Below, piece by piece: positions 25,269 through 34,014 of a stretch of 64,000 nucleotides of DNA. The position numbers and the translations under genes were made by a program. The notes beneath the pieces were generated by a model. The model had not been told where the DNA came from. It did no database searches and saw only the letters and a program-made list of their open reading frames with translations. Origin of the DNA: Amycolatopsis dendrobii (GTDB lineage Bacteria > Actinomycetota > Actinomycetes > Mycobacteriales > Pseudonocardiaceae); the NCBI RefSeq assembly GCF_014145675.1, contig NZ_JACGZW010000025.1:1-64000 (forward strand). Reading direction: 5' to 3'. Each line of letters begins with the position of its first letter. The stretch's first letter is position 1.

Positions 25269-25871
25269 ATGCCCAATCGCGGCGATCGAGGCGGGGCCAA
25301 GACGCGGGCGCGGATCGCCGAGGTCGCGACCGGGCTGTTCCTGGAACGCGGGTTCGACGAGGTCACGATCGCCGAGGTCGCCGCCGCGGCCGGGGTGTCC
25401 AAGGTGACGGTGTTTTCGCACTTCGAGCGCAAGGAGGACCTGCTACTGGACCGGCTGCCGGAGGCGATCGAACTGGTGCGGTCAGCGGTCCGCGAACGGA
25501 CTGGCGAGGTGGTGGACGCGCTCCGGCAGCTCGCGTTGACGCTGCAGGAAGAGGGGCATGTGCTGTCCGGCGTGGGCGGCGACATCGAGCCGCTGATGCG
25601 GACGGTCGCGGAGTCGCCCGCGCTGATCGCGCGGCTGCGGGCGTTCGGGTACGAGATGGAAGCCGAACTGGCTGCGGAACTCAGCGCGGACGCCCGGTTT
25701 TCCGGGGACGCGGCGCTGGTCGCGGCGTTGGTGGTGGCGGCTTACCGGACCGTGGCGGTGGAGACGATCCGGCGGCGGCTGGAGGGGGAGGATCTGGCTG
25801 AGCTGGGGGTGTCGCACCGGGAGCGGTTGACGCGCGCGTTCGATGTGGTGGACCGGTTGGCCAGCGGCTGA
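25269..25871 (+). CDS. TetR family transcriptional regulator
   Basis: This 200-residue protein has an N-terminal helix-turn-helix (TIAEVAAAAGVSKVTVFSHFERKEDLL at about 33-59) and a C-terminal effector domain. The ATG follows GGAAGGGTGG. It is divergent from the FAD monooxygenase and probably represses it through the tandem palindromes at 25221-25246. The effector may be the monooxygenase substrate. Confidence 0.9.
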   Translation: MPNRGDRGGAKTRARIAEVATGLFLERGFDEVTIAEVAAAAGVSKVTVFSHFERKEDLLLDRLPEAIELVRSAVRERTGEVVDALRQLALTLQEEGHVLSGVGGDIEPLMRTVAESPALIARLRAFGYEMEAELAAELSADARFSGDAALVAALVVAAYRTVAVETIRRRLEGEDLAELGVSHRERLTRAFDVVDRLASG

Positions 25872-26062
25872 GACCAGGTCTCGCCTCGGCGGGGGATCCG
25901 GCTGCGGGCAGGTTCGGACGGGAGAAGCCGGTGCGGGAGACGGCCCCGGTCGCACCGGCTCGGAGACAACACGGAAGAGCGCGGTTCGCCGTACGCGTTC
26001 GATCGCTCGGCGAGCACCTGAGGCGACGCTAGCTCTCCGGAGTCCAGCGCCGCCTCAGAGAC

Positions 26063-27049
26063 TCAGCCGTTGACGAACGCGAGGTGTGCCGCGTCGTAGC
26101 GCTCGCCCGCGAAGTTCTCCGGTGCGGCTACGGCTTCGATCGCGGCGAGATCGTCGGTGGTGAGGTCTACGCTCAAGGCCGCGAGGTTTTCCTCCAGGTA
26201 CTGCTTCCGCCGCGTGCCCGGGATCGGCACCACGTCCTCGCCGCGCGCCTGCACCCACGCGAGTGCCAGCTGGCCGGTCGTGACCTCCTTCACGGCGGCC
26301 AGTTCCTCCAGTTTCGCCACGATCGCGAGGTTCCGGTCGAGGTTGCCGTCGGCGAAGCGGGGCTGGTAGCGGCGCACGTCGTTGTCCGCCATCGTTTCGG
26401 TGGTGCGGTAGCGGCCGGTCAGGAAGCCGCGGCCGAGCGGGGAGAACGGGACGATGCCGATGCCCAGTTCGCGGCAGGCCGGCACGATTTCGGCTTCCAG
26501 ACCGCGGGTCCACAGGGACCATTCGCTCTCCAGCGCCGCGATCGGATGGACCGCGTGCGCGCGCCGGACGGTCTGCGCGCTCGCCTCGGAAAGACCGAGG
26601 TGGCGGACTTTTCCGGCTTGAACCAGCTCCGCCATCGCGCCGACGGTTTCCTCGATCGGCACGTCCGGATCGACTCGGTGCAGGTAGTACAGGTCGATGT
26701 GGTCGATGCCGAGCCGGCGGAGCGAGGCGTCGCAGGACTGGTGCACGTAGGCGGCGTCGCCGCGGACCTGGGTCGGTTCGCCGAGGCGGTTCGCGATGCC
26801 GAATTTCGTGGCGAGCACGACCTCGTCGCGGCGGTCGGCGATCGCGCGGCCGATCAGTTCCTCGTTGTGGCCGGAGCCGTAGAAGTCAGAGGTGTCAAGG
26901 AAATTCACCCCGAGGTCGATGGCGTGGCGCAGCGTCCCGATCGACTGCGCGTCGTCGGTCGCGCCGTAGCCGTGGCTCATTCCCATGCAGCCCAAGCCCT
27001 GTGCGGAAACCGCCAGTCCGCCGAGGTTCCGGGTCGGGACGTCGGTCAT
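26063..27049 (-). CDS. Aldo/keto reductase
   Basis: This 328-residue TIM-barrel NADPH oxidoreductase shows the catalytic tetrad in context: Asp and Tyr in FLDTSDFYGSGHNEELIG, Lys in VLATKFG and His in LYYLHRV. The cofactor-binding C-terminal segment is VPIPGTRRKQYLEEN. It is closest to AKR13/YakC-like enzymes acting on aldehydes and alpha-ketoaldehydes. The ATG at 27049 has AGAAGGAG. It is divergent from the CrtI-like oxidoreductase. The substrate is unknown. Confidence 0.9.
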   Translation of the reverse strand: MTDVPTRNLGGLAVSAQGLGCMGMSHGYGATDDAQSIGTLRHAIDLGVNFLDTSDFYGSGHNEELIGRAIADRRDEVVLATKFGIANRLGEPTQVRGDAAYVHQSCDASLRRLGIDHIDLYYLHRVDPDVPIEETVGAMAELVQAGKVRHLGLSEASAQTVRRAHAVHPIAALESEWSLWTRGLEAEIVPACRELGIGIVPFSPLGRGFLTGRYRTTETMADNDVRRYQPRFADGNLDRNLAIVAKLEELAAVKEVTTGQLALAWVQARGEDVVPIPGTRRKQYLEENLAALSVDLTTDDLAAIEAVAAPENFAGERYDAAHLAFVNG

Positions 27050-27119
27050 GGTCGCTCCTTCTGCGCTGGATCCTGTCTGTGGCGACGCTAAAGCCTGGAG
27101 CGCGCTCCGGGTCAAGCAT

Positions 27120-27125
27120 TAGGCT
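27120..27125 (+). promoter_or_regulatory. -10 box of leaderless CrtI-like gene
   Basis: TAGGCT ends 7 bases before the GTG at 27133. Confidence 0.55.
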
Positions 27126-27132
27126 CGCGGCG

Positions 27133-28680
27133 GTGGACTACGACGCGGTGATCGTCGGCGGCGGGCACAACGGGCTCGTCGCCGCTGCCTATCTGGCCCG
27201 GGCAGGCCAGTCGGTGCTGGTGCTGGAACGGCGTGCGGAGATCGGCGGCGCGGCGGTTTCGTTCCGCGCTTTCCCTGGCGTGGACGTCCGGCTCTCGCGC
27301 TACTCGTACCTGGTCAGCTTGCTGCCCCAGCGGATCGCGGCCGAGCTGGGTTTGGCCGTCCAGCTGCGGAGGCGGCGGATGTCGTCCTACACCCCGGCCG
27401 GCGAGACAGGTCTCCTTGTCGACACGGGCGACGACGAGCGGACCGGCGCGTCGTTCCGCGCGGTCACCGGGTCCACAAAGGACTACGCGGCCTGGCGACG
27501 GTTCTACGCCTCGGCGGCACGGGTGGCGGAGGCGACCTTCGATTCGCTGACCGAGCCGTTGCCGACGCGTGCCGAGTTGCGTCGGCGGATCGGCGACGAC
27601 GAGGCGTGGACGACGTTTTTCGAGCGTCCGGCGGGAGAAACGCTGCGCGAGTTGTTCGAGGACGACGTGGTGCGCGGGGTCGTGCTCACTGACGCGTTGA
27701 TCGGAACCTTCGCCGCTGCGGACGACGAACAGCTTCGGCAGAACCGTTGCCTGCTCTATCACCTCATCGGCAACGGGACTGGCGACTGGGACGTTCCCGT
27801 CGGCGGAATGGGCGCGGTCACCGGTGCGCTCGCCGACGCCGCCCATCGTGCTGGGGCGACGCTGGTCACCGGCGCCGAGGTGTTGTCGGTGACGCCGGAC
27901 GGAGAAGTTCGTTACCGCGAAGGCGATACCGAACGCGTCGTGGTTGGCGGGCATGTGCTGGCGAATGTCGCGCCGCGCACGCTCGCCCGGTTGCTCGGCG
28001 AGGACCCCGCGGAGTCGCCGGAAGGCGCGCAGCTGAAGGTGAACATGGTGCTGCGCCGACTGCCTCGGTTGCGGGACGAGGCAGTTGATCCGCGCGACGC
28101 GTTCGGCGGGACTTTCCACGTCAACGAATCGTTCGCCCAGCTCGAAACTGCTTACCGGGAGGCCGCGGCGGGCCGGATCCCGACGATGCCTCCGTGCGAG
28201 ATCTATTGCCATTCGCTGACTGATCCGTCGATCCTCGGCCCGGCCGAGCGAGCCGCGGGGGTGCAGACGCTGACGTTGTTCGGCCTGCACATGCCTGCCC
28301 GGCTGTTCGAGGCGGACAACGACGGGGCGCGGGCGGAGGCGTTGCGGGCCACGGTGGCGTCGCTGGACAGCGTGCTCGCGGAGCCGATCGAGGGCTGTCT
28401 GCTGCCGGACGGCGACGGAAAACCGTGCATCGAAGCCAAAACGCCGCTGGATCTGGAGACGGAACTGGGGTTGCCACGCGGGCACATCTTCCACCGCGAC
28501 CTGTCGTGGCCGTACGGCGATGACGAGACGGCGGGGACCTGGGGCGTCGAGACCGCGCACGAGAGGGTGTTGCTGTGCGGGGCTGGCGCGGTCCGCGGCG
28601 GCGGGGTCAGCGGGATTCCCGGGCACAACGCGGCGATGGCGGTGCTCGGTCGACGTTTCGACGGCGGACAGGCAGGGTGA
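27133..28680 (+). CDS. Phytoene desaturase-like FAD oxidoreductase
   Basis: This 515-residue protein begins with an FAD dinucleotide site (VIVGGGHNGLVAAAYLARAG), followed by an ADP-ribose-binding VLERRAEIGGAAVS segment. It ends with the CrtI-like C-terminal FAD loop (GAGAVRGGGVSGIPGHNAA). It belongs to the large CrtI/amine-oxidase superfamily (COG1233). No other carotenoid gene is near, so a carotenoid role is not supported. The next FAD oxidase gene starts 5 bases after its stop, so the two are cotranscribed. Confidence 0.82.
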   Translation: MDYDAVIVGGGHNGLVAAAYLARAGQSVLVLERRAEIGGAAVSFRAFPGVDVRLSRYSYLVSLLPQRIAAELGLAVQLRRRRMSSYTPAGETGLLVDTGDDERTGASFRAVTGSTKDYAAWRRFYASAARVAEATFDSLTEPLPTRAELRRRIGDDEAWTTFFERPAGETLRELFEDDVVRGVVLTDALIGTFAAADDEQLRQNRCLLYHLIGNGTGDWDVPVGGMGAVTGALADAAHRAGATLVTGAEVLSVTPDGEVRYREGDTERVVVGGHVLANVAPRTLARLLGEDPAESPEGAQLKVNMVLRRLPRLRDEAVDPRDAFGGTFHVNESFAQLETAYREAAAGRIPTMPPCEIYCHSLTDPSILGPAERAAGVQTLTLFGLHMPARLFEADNDGARAEALRATVASLDSVLAEPIEGCLLPDGDGKPCIEAKTPLDLETELGLPRGHIFHRDLSWPYGDDETAGTWGVETAHERVLLCGAGAVRGGGVSGIPGHNAAMAVLGRRFDGGQAG

Positions 28681-28684
28681 AGAC

Positions 28685-29773
28685 ATGCGCGTGATCGTGA
28701 TCGGCAGCGGAATCGGCGGGGCTTCGACGGCTTACCATCTGGCGCTGCGCGGAGCGGACGTCGTCGTGGCGGACGCGGATCGGGCCGGGGTGGCGACCGA
28801 CGCGGGCGCCGGGATTGTCAGCCCTTGGACGTCTTCCTGGGACGACGCCGTCTATCCGCTCGCGGCTGCTGCTGGACGGTATTACCCGGTTTTGGCGGCG
28901 GAATTGAGCGAAGCTGGGCACGAATCGTCGTACGAGGTCGTCGGCGGGATGGTGGTGTCGGCTTCCGCGGACGAGCTGACTGAGGCTTACGACCGGCTTG
29001 CCGGGCGGGTGGCGGACGCGCCGGAGGCCGGGGTTCTTGAGCGGCTTGACGAGGGACAGGCTCGGGAGCTTTTTCCGCCGTTGGCTCCGGAGTTGGCTGC
29101 GGTCCATCTGTCGGGGGCCGGGCGGGTGGACGGGCAGGTGCTGCGTCGTGCGCTGATCTCCGCGGCGATTGACCGGGGCGTTGAGTTCGTGACCGCGGAG
29201 GCTTCGCTGGAGCCTGGGTTGCGAGTGCGGGCTGGTACGGAGGAATTGGCGGGGGACGCGGTGGTGCTTGCTGCCGGGGCCTGGTCGGGGGAGGTGGCCG
29301 AGGCGCTGGGGGTGCCGGTGCCGGTGGTGCCGCAGCGGGGGCAGATCAGTCATTTCGATCTGCCTGGGGTGGAGACTGCCGGCTGGCCGGTGGTGTTGCC
29401 TCGGAGCAGTCATTACCTGCTGGCGTTTCCCGGGGGCCGGGTGGTCGCGGGGGCTACGCGGGAGAGCGGGGCCGGGTTTGATCACCGGGTGACCGCGGCT
29501 GGGCAGCGGGAGGTTCTGGAGCAGGCGTTGGCTGTCGCGCCGGGGTTGGGGGATGCCGGGCTGGTGGAGACCCGGGTGGGGTTTCGGCCGTTGTCTCCGG
29601 ATGGGCTGCCGTTGCTGGGGCAGGTGGCGCCCGGGCTGTATTTGGCGACCGGGTTTGGGCCGGCGGGGCTTACGTTGGGGCCGTTTGCGGGGAAGTTGGT
29701 GGCGGAGCTGGTACTGGGGGCGGATGTTCCTGGGGAACTGCTGGCCGGGTTTGGGGTGGGGAGGTTTTCTTGA
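28685..29773 (+). CDS. DadA/DAO-type FAD-dependent amino-acid oxidase
   Basis: This 362-residue protein has the FAD motif VIGSGIGGASTAYHLALRG at the N-terminus and ends with the DAO pattern GLYLATGFGPAGLTLGPFAGKLVAELV. This fits a glycine/D-amino-acid oxidase or dehydrogenase. It follows the CrtI-like gene by 4 bases, with the ribosome site in the preceding stop region. The 3' half uses noticeably more GGG, GCT and TTG codons than its neighbours. The substrate is unknown. Confidence 0.83.
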   Translation: MRVIVIGSGIGGASTAYHLALRGADVVVADADRAGVATDAGAGIVSPWTSSWDDAVYPLAAAAGRYYPVLAAELSEAGHESSYEVVGGMVVSASADELTEAYDRLAGRVADAPEAGVLERLDEGQARELFPPLAPELAAVHLSGAGRVDGQVLRRALISAAIDRGVEFVTAEASLEPGLRVRAGTEELAGDAVVLAAGAWSGEVAEALGVPVPVVPQRGQISHFDLPGVETAGWPVVLPRSSHYLLAFPGGRVVAGATRESGAGFDHRVTAAGQREVLEQALAVAPGLGDAGLVETRVGFRPLSPDGLPLLGQVAPGLYLATGFGPAGLTLGPFAGKLVAELVLGADVPGELLAGFGVGRFS

Positions 29774-29800
29774 GTTCTCCCGGTCGGCTCGTCGCCCCCG

Positions 29801-29839
29801 CCACCCCGAAGCCACGATTGTGCTGACGGGCGGCGGGTG
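29801..29839. repeat. Half copy of the 40.6-kb palindromic element
   Basis: These 39 bases match the left arm of the element at 40609-40714 almost exactly, including a shared run of 24 bases, but the right arm is missing. It lies between the convergent stops of the DadA-like and yaaA genes. Confidence 0.75.
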
Positions 29840-29863
29840 TGTCGGCGGCTGTTGGGGGCGTGG

Positions 29864-30607
29864 TCAGTCAGTGAGCAGCTCTAGGGCGTGGTCGCCGGTT
29901 TGTTCTACGGTCAGGCCCGCTTTGGCGATTACGCGTACTAGTTGGTCCACAGTGGACGGTTCGGTGCGCGAGGTCGCCAGCACTGCGGCCAGTTTTCCCT
30001 TGTAGGCCTTGTTGAAGTGGCTCACTGTGGTGCGGTTGCCGTCGCCGTCTTCGGTTACTACCCGGACGGTTACTGCGTCTGCGCGCAGCTTCGCGAAGGC
30101 GGCGTACGTGCCGGAGCGGAGGTCTACTAGCAGGCCTTCGACGTTCTGCAGTACTGGTTCCAGGACTGGCTTCCACAGGCCTCGTACGGTGCCCAGCGCG
30201 GGGACCGTGTTGCCGCCGGAGAGGCGGTAGGCGGGGATGGGGTCGGTGGCCGCTACGACGCCGAACAGGGACGACGTCACGGCCAGCCGCTGTTGTGCTT
30301 TCGCCAGTCCGGCGCGGGTGAAGCTCTTGATGTCGAGCGCGTCGTAGAGAACGCCCGTGTAGCGGCGCAGGGCGGGCATCGTCGGGGAGGTCCAGAGCTG
30401 GGCGTTGCGGGTGACCTCGTCCGCTTGGCGCGCGGAGATGCCCAGCGCGGCGAGGCTCGCCGGGACGTCGGCCGCGAGTTCCACGAGGGCGTCGGCCAGT
30501 TTGGCGCGCACCGGGTTCAGCTCGGGGAACGACAGGGCGTCCAGGTCCAGCGGCGCGCCTTTGCCGCCGTCGGCCTTGGTTTCTGAAGGGGGGAGGAGCA
30601 CCAGCAC
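29864..30607 (-). CDS. yaaA: YaaA family peroxide-stress protein
   Basis: This 247-residue DUF328/YaaA protein starts LLPPSETKADGG and has the family blocks RYTGVLYDALD, PIPAYRLSG and VSHFNKAYKGKLAA. E. coli YaaA lowers intracellular iron and limits DNA damage after H2O2; DNA-binding has been reported. The first of two close GTG codons (30607) is selected because TACGCT (30614-30619, minus strand) lies 6 bases upstream, indicating a leaderless message. It is divergent from the double GNAT gene. Confidence 0.88.
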   Translation of the reverse strand: MLVLLPPSETKADGGKGAPLDLDALSFPELNPVRAKLADALVELAADVPASLAALGISARQADEVTRNAQLWTSPTMPALRRYTGVLYDALDIKSFTRAGLAKAQQRLAVTSSLFGVVAATDPIPAYRLSGGNTVPALGTVRGLWKPVLEPVLQNVEGLLVDLRSGTYAAFAKLRADAVTVRVVTEDGDGNRTTVSHFNKAYKGKLAAVLATSRTEPSTVDQLVRVIAKAGLTVEQTGDHALELLTD

Positions 30608-30613
30608 CCCCGG

Positions 30614-30619
30614 AGCGTA
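30614..30619 (-). promoter_or_regulatory. -10 box of leaderless yaaA
   Basis: On the minus strand TACGCT ends 6 bases before the GTG at 30607. Confidence 0.55.
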
Positions 30620-30660
30620 ACCGCCGGGTAATCCAGGTGCGGCGGCCGTGTGCCGCTCCT

Positions 30661-30666
30661 TACTCT
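30661..30666 (+). promoter_or_regulatory. -10 box of leaderless double-GNAT gene
   Basis: TACTCT ends 7 bases before the ATG at 30674. Confidence 0.6.
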
Positions 30667-30673
30667 GGCTCGC

Positions 30674-31639
30674 ATGGAACTCACCTGGCGCCCGCTCACG
30701 CTCGCCGACGTCGAGGCCGTCACCCGGCTCTGCACGGTCGCGGAGGAAACCGACCGGACCGGTGAGCATTGGGACGAGGGCGACGTGCGCCAGGAGATGT
30801 CGGGCCCGTCGGTCGATCTGCCTGGCGCGAGCGTCGGAGCGTGGGACGGTTCGCGCCTGGTGAGCTACGCACTGGTCATCCCGCGTGACGCCGCCGAGCC
30901 GGTGCACCAGCCGCACGTGGCGTCGCTGACCGACCCGGAGTACCGGACGGACGAGGTCGCCTCGATGCTGACCGAGTGGCTCGTGCGCACGGCCCGCAGC
31001 GTCCACGCCCGGCACTTCCCGGACGCGGAGCTCGAACTCCACGCCGGCGCGCACGAGAACGAGCAGTGGTACCTCTCGCTGCTTGAACGCGGCGGGTTCA
31101 AGCAGGAGCGCACCTTCGTGGAGATGCGTGCGGACCTGACCTCGCTGCCTGCCGCCCCGCCGCTCCCGGACGACCTTCCGCTGGCCGCCTGCGAGGAGCG
31201 CTACGACGCCTTGGTTCTCGACGCGCGCAACGCCGCGTTCGCTGGTCACTGGGGCAGCACGTGGCTCTCGGCCGACGAGTGGAAGCACCGGTTCCGCGGC
31301 AACAAGGACTTCCGGCCGGACTTGTCGTTCCTCCTCCTTTCTCCGGAACGCGACCGGGTGGTGGCGTTCGTGATGTCGTCGTTCTACGAGGCGGACGCAC
31401 TGGCGACGGGCGTGCGGGAGCTGCACGTCAACTACGTCGGGACCGTGGCGGAGGCCCGCGGGCGAGGACTGGCGTCCGCCCTGCTCGCCCACACCCTCGA
31501 AGCCGGTCGCGCCGCCGGCTTCGAGAGGTCGTCGCTGTCGGTGGACGTGGACAACACCCATCGCGCGCTCGCGGTGTACGAGCGGTGCGGATATCGGACG
31601 GCTGAGCGGAATTACGGGTACGTTCTGCCGCTCACCTGA
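30674..31639 (+). CDS. Tandem-GNAT acetyltransferase (MshD-like architecture)
   Basis: This 321-residue protein has two GNAT folds. The N-terminal one is degenerate (about 1-150). The C-terminal one carries the acetyl-CoA loop VGTVAEARGRGLASALLAH and a DVDNTHRALAVYERCGY end. The layout resembles mycothiol acetyltransferase MshD, but key MshD motifs are not clear, so I do not name it. The start is placed by the leaderless promoter at 30661. Confidence 0.83.
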   Translation: MELTWRPLTLADVEAVTRLCTVAEETDRTGEHWDEGDVRQEMSGPSVDLPGASVGAWDGSRLVSYALVIPRDAAEPVHQPHVASLTDPEYRTDEVASMLTEWLVRTARSVHARHFPDAELELHAGAHENEQWYLSLLERGGFKQERTFVEMRADLTSLPAAPPLPDDLPLAACEERYDALVLDARNAAFAGHWGSTWLSADEWKHRFRGNKDFRPDLSFLLLSPERDRVVAFVMSSFYEADALATGVRELHVNYVGTVAEARGRGLASALLAHTLEAGRAAGFERSSLSVDVDNTHRALAVYERCGYRTAERNYGYVLPLT

Positions 31640-31779
31640 CCCGGCTCACCTGACCCGCTCGGCTGACCCCGCTCGGCCGAGTCCAGCGGGGTACGTCGCC
31701 GTCCGCCCCACCCGCGCTCCGCGCGCCCTCAGCCCGAGCCAGCCGCAGTCACCCAGCCCGGGCACGTCTCATCACGTCC

Positions 31780-32136
31780 TCAATGCGCCCCCTTCTCCGA
31801 CACGCAGAACACGTTCCCCTCCGGATCCTCCAGCACCGTCCACTCCAGCCCGGGCGCCGAATGCTTCCCCAGCTCCACCGCGCCCAGCCCCACGAGCCGC
31901 CGGACCTCCGCCTCCCGGTCGTCCGCTCCGAAGTCCACGTGGACGCGGTTCTTCCCGGACCGGGGCTCCGGCACCCGCTGCAACCCCAGCCGGGGCCCGC
32001 CCGGCGCCGGGCCCTCCAGCATCACGAACTCGCCGTAGTCCGCGGCCACCGAAACGCCCAGCGCCGCCGTCCAGAACTCCGCCAGGCGCTGCGGCTCGGC
32101 GCAGTCGACGGTGATCATGCCCATCTCCAAACCCAT
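31780..32136 (-). CDS. VOC (glyoxalase-like) family protein
   Basis: This 118-residue protein has a paired beta-alpha-beta-beta-beta fold: ITVDCAEPQRLAEFWTAALG at the N-terminus and VHVDFGADDREAEV plus VLEDPEGNVFCV at the C-terminus. A His and Glu pattern is compatible with metal binding. It resembles the glyoxalase-like domain PF18029 of actinobacterial VOC proteins. The first ATG (32136) is used; an ATG 15 bases downstream is an alternative. The substrate is unknown. Confidence 0.82.
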   Translation of the reverse strand: MGLEMGMITVDCAEPQRLAEFWTAALGVSVAADYGEFVMLEGPAPGGPRLGLQRVPEPRSGKNRVHVDFGADDREAEVRRLVGLGAVELGKHSAPGLEWTVLEDPEGNVFCVSEKGAH

Positions 32137-32208
32137 GCCCGCACGCTAACCGCGACCACCGACAAAAACGGCGGCCGCCGATAACCCGCATGCGTCGCGG
32201 CCAGGGGG

Positions 32209-32237
32209 TTGACTACTCTGTGCGAAACGTCTAAAGC
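32209..32237 (+). promoter_or_regulatory. Promoter of proS
   Basis: TTGACT (32209-32214) and TAAAGC (32232-32237) are separated by 17 bases, a good sigma-70-type promoter 24 bases before the GTG at 32261. Confidence 0.55.
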
Positions 32238-32260
32238 CCGCTCAGCGCAGGGAGTCCCCA

Positions 32261-34009
32261 GTGATCACCAGGATGTCGTCGTTGTTCCTCCGCACGCTGC
32301 GCGAGGATCCGGCGGACGCCGAAGTGCCCAGCCACCGGCTGCTGGTGCGCGCCGGCTACGTCCGCCGGGTCGCCCCGGGTGGTTACTCGTGGCTGCCGCT
32401 CGGGCTGCGCGTGCTGCGCCGCGTCGAGGAGACCGTGCGCCAGGAAATGAACGCGATCGGCGCGCAGGAGATCCAGTTCCCCGCGCTGCTGCCCCGCGAA
32501 CCCTACGAGGCCACGAACCGCTGGACCGAGTACGGCGACAACCTCTTCCGCCTCAAGGACCGCAAGGGGGCCGACTACCTCCTCGGCCCGACCCACGAGG
32601 AGCTGTTCGCGCTCACCGTGAAGGGGGAGTACAGCTCCTACAAGGACTTCCCGGTCACGCTCTACCAAATCCAGACCAAGTACCGCGACGAGGCGCGTCC
32701 CCGGGCGGGCATCCTGCGCGGGCGCGAGTTCGTCATGAAGGACTCGTACTCCTTCGACCTCGACGACGAGGGCCTCGAGCGCTCCTACCAGGCCCACCGC
32801 GACGCCTACATCAAGCTGTTCGACCGTCTCGGCCTCGAGTACGTCATCGTGGCCGCCACGTCCGGCGCGATGGGCGGTTCGGCGTCCGAGGAATTCCTCG
32901 CGGTCGCGGAGAACGGCGAGGACACCTTCGTCCGCAGCACCGAATCGGGTTACGCGGCGAACGTCGAAGCCGTCGTCACGCCGATGCCCGCCGCCCGTCC
33001 GCTCGAGGGGTTGCCCGAGGCGCAGGTCCACCACACGCCGGACACGCCGACCATCGAGACCCTCGTCGCGTTCTTCAACGCCGCCGGGCTCGGCCGCGAG
33101 TTCACCGCGGCGGACACGCTGAAGAACGTCCTGGTCAAGACGCGTCAGCCGGGCGCGAAGGAGTGGGAGCTGCTCGGCATCGGCGTCCCGGGCGACCGCG
33201 AGGTGGACTTCAAGCGGCTCGAAGCGGCACTCGAACCCGCCGAGGTGGAACTGCTCGAAGAAGCCGACTTCGCGAAGAACCCGTTCCTCGTCAAGGGGTA
33301 CATCGGCCCGAAGGCGTTGCAGGAGAACGGGGTCCGCTACCTCGTCGACCCGCGCGTGGTCGAGGGCACGGCCTGGCTGACCGGCGCCGACCAGCGCGAC
33401 CACCACGTGCTCGACCTGGTCGTCGGCCGCGACTTCACCCCGGACGGCACGATCGAGGCCGCCGAGGTTCGCGAGGGCGACGCGTCGCCGGACGGGCACG
33501 GCACGCTCGTCGCCGCGCGCGGCATCGAGATCGGGCACATCTTCCAGCTCGGCCGCAAGTACACCGACGCCTTCGAGGTCGACGCGCTCGGCCCGGACTC
33601 CAAGCCGGTCCGGATCACCATGGGCTCCTACGGCGTCGGCGTCTCCCGCCTGGTCGCCGTGCTCGCCGAGCAGAACCACGATGAGCAGGGCCTCGTGTGG
33701 CCGCGCGAGGTGTCGCCGTTCGACGTGCACGTGGTCATCGCGGGCAAGGACGAGACGGTGCGCGAGGGCGCGGAGAAGATCGCCGCCGAACTCGACGCCG
33801 CCGGTCTCGAAATCATCCTCGACGACCGCAAGGCGACTCCTGGCGTGAAGTTCGCCGATGCGGAGCTGGTCGGCGTCCCGACGATCCTCGTCGTCGGCCG
33901 CGGCCTCGCGAACGGGCTGGTCGAGGTCAAGGACCGGCGCACTGGCGAACGCGAGGAAATCGCCGTCGACTCGGTCGTCGACCACCTCGCGAAGCTCGTC
34001 CGCGGCTGA
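32261..34009 (+). CDS. proS: Prolyl-tRNA synthetase, bacterial type with editing insertion
   Basis: This 582-residue class II synthetase charges tRNA-Pro. Motif 2 lies in YRDEARPRAGILRGREFVMK and motif 3 in TMGSYGVGVSRL. The long insertion between them (about 225-400) is the INS editing domain that clears Ala-tRNA-Pro. The C-terminal anticodon-binding domain begins at VSPFDVHVV. The length and INS identify the ProS type 1 form. The GTG start follows AGGGAG. The next gene starts 5 bases past its stop. Confidence 0.97.
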   Translation: MITRMSSLFLRTLREDPADAEVPSHRLLVRAGYVRRVAPGGYSWLPLGLRVLRRVEETVRQEMNAIGAQEIQFPALLPREPYEATNRWTEYGDNLFRLKDRKGADYLLGPTHEELFALTVKGEYSSYKDFPVTLYQIQTKYRDEARPRAGILRGREFVMKDSYSFDLDDEGLERSYQAHRDAYIKLFDRLGLEYVIVAATSGAMGGSASEEFLAVAENGEDTFVRSTESGYAANVEAVVTPMPAARPLEGLPEAQVHHTPDTPTIETLVAFFNAAGLGREFTAADTLKNVLVKTRQPGAKEWELLGIGVPGDREVDFKRLEAALEPAEVELLEEADFAKNPFLVKGYIGPKALQENGVRYLVDPRVVEGTAWLTGADQRDHHVLDLVVGRDFTPDGTIEAAEVREGDASPDGHGTLVAARGIEIGHIFQLGRKYTDAFEVDALGPDSKPVRITMGSYGVGVSRLVAVLAEQNHDEQGLVWPREVSPFDVHVVIAGKDETVREGAEKIAAELDAAGLEIILDDRKATPGVKFADAELVGVPTILVVGRGLANGLVEVKDRRTGEREEIAVDSVVDHLAKLVRG

Positions 34010-34014
34010 AGCCG

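Noticed and set aside
27133..28680. Carotenoid biosynthesis gene
   Set aside because: The CrtI-like fold is shared by many oxidoreductases and no phytoene synthase or other carotenoid gene is near.
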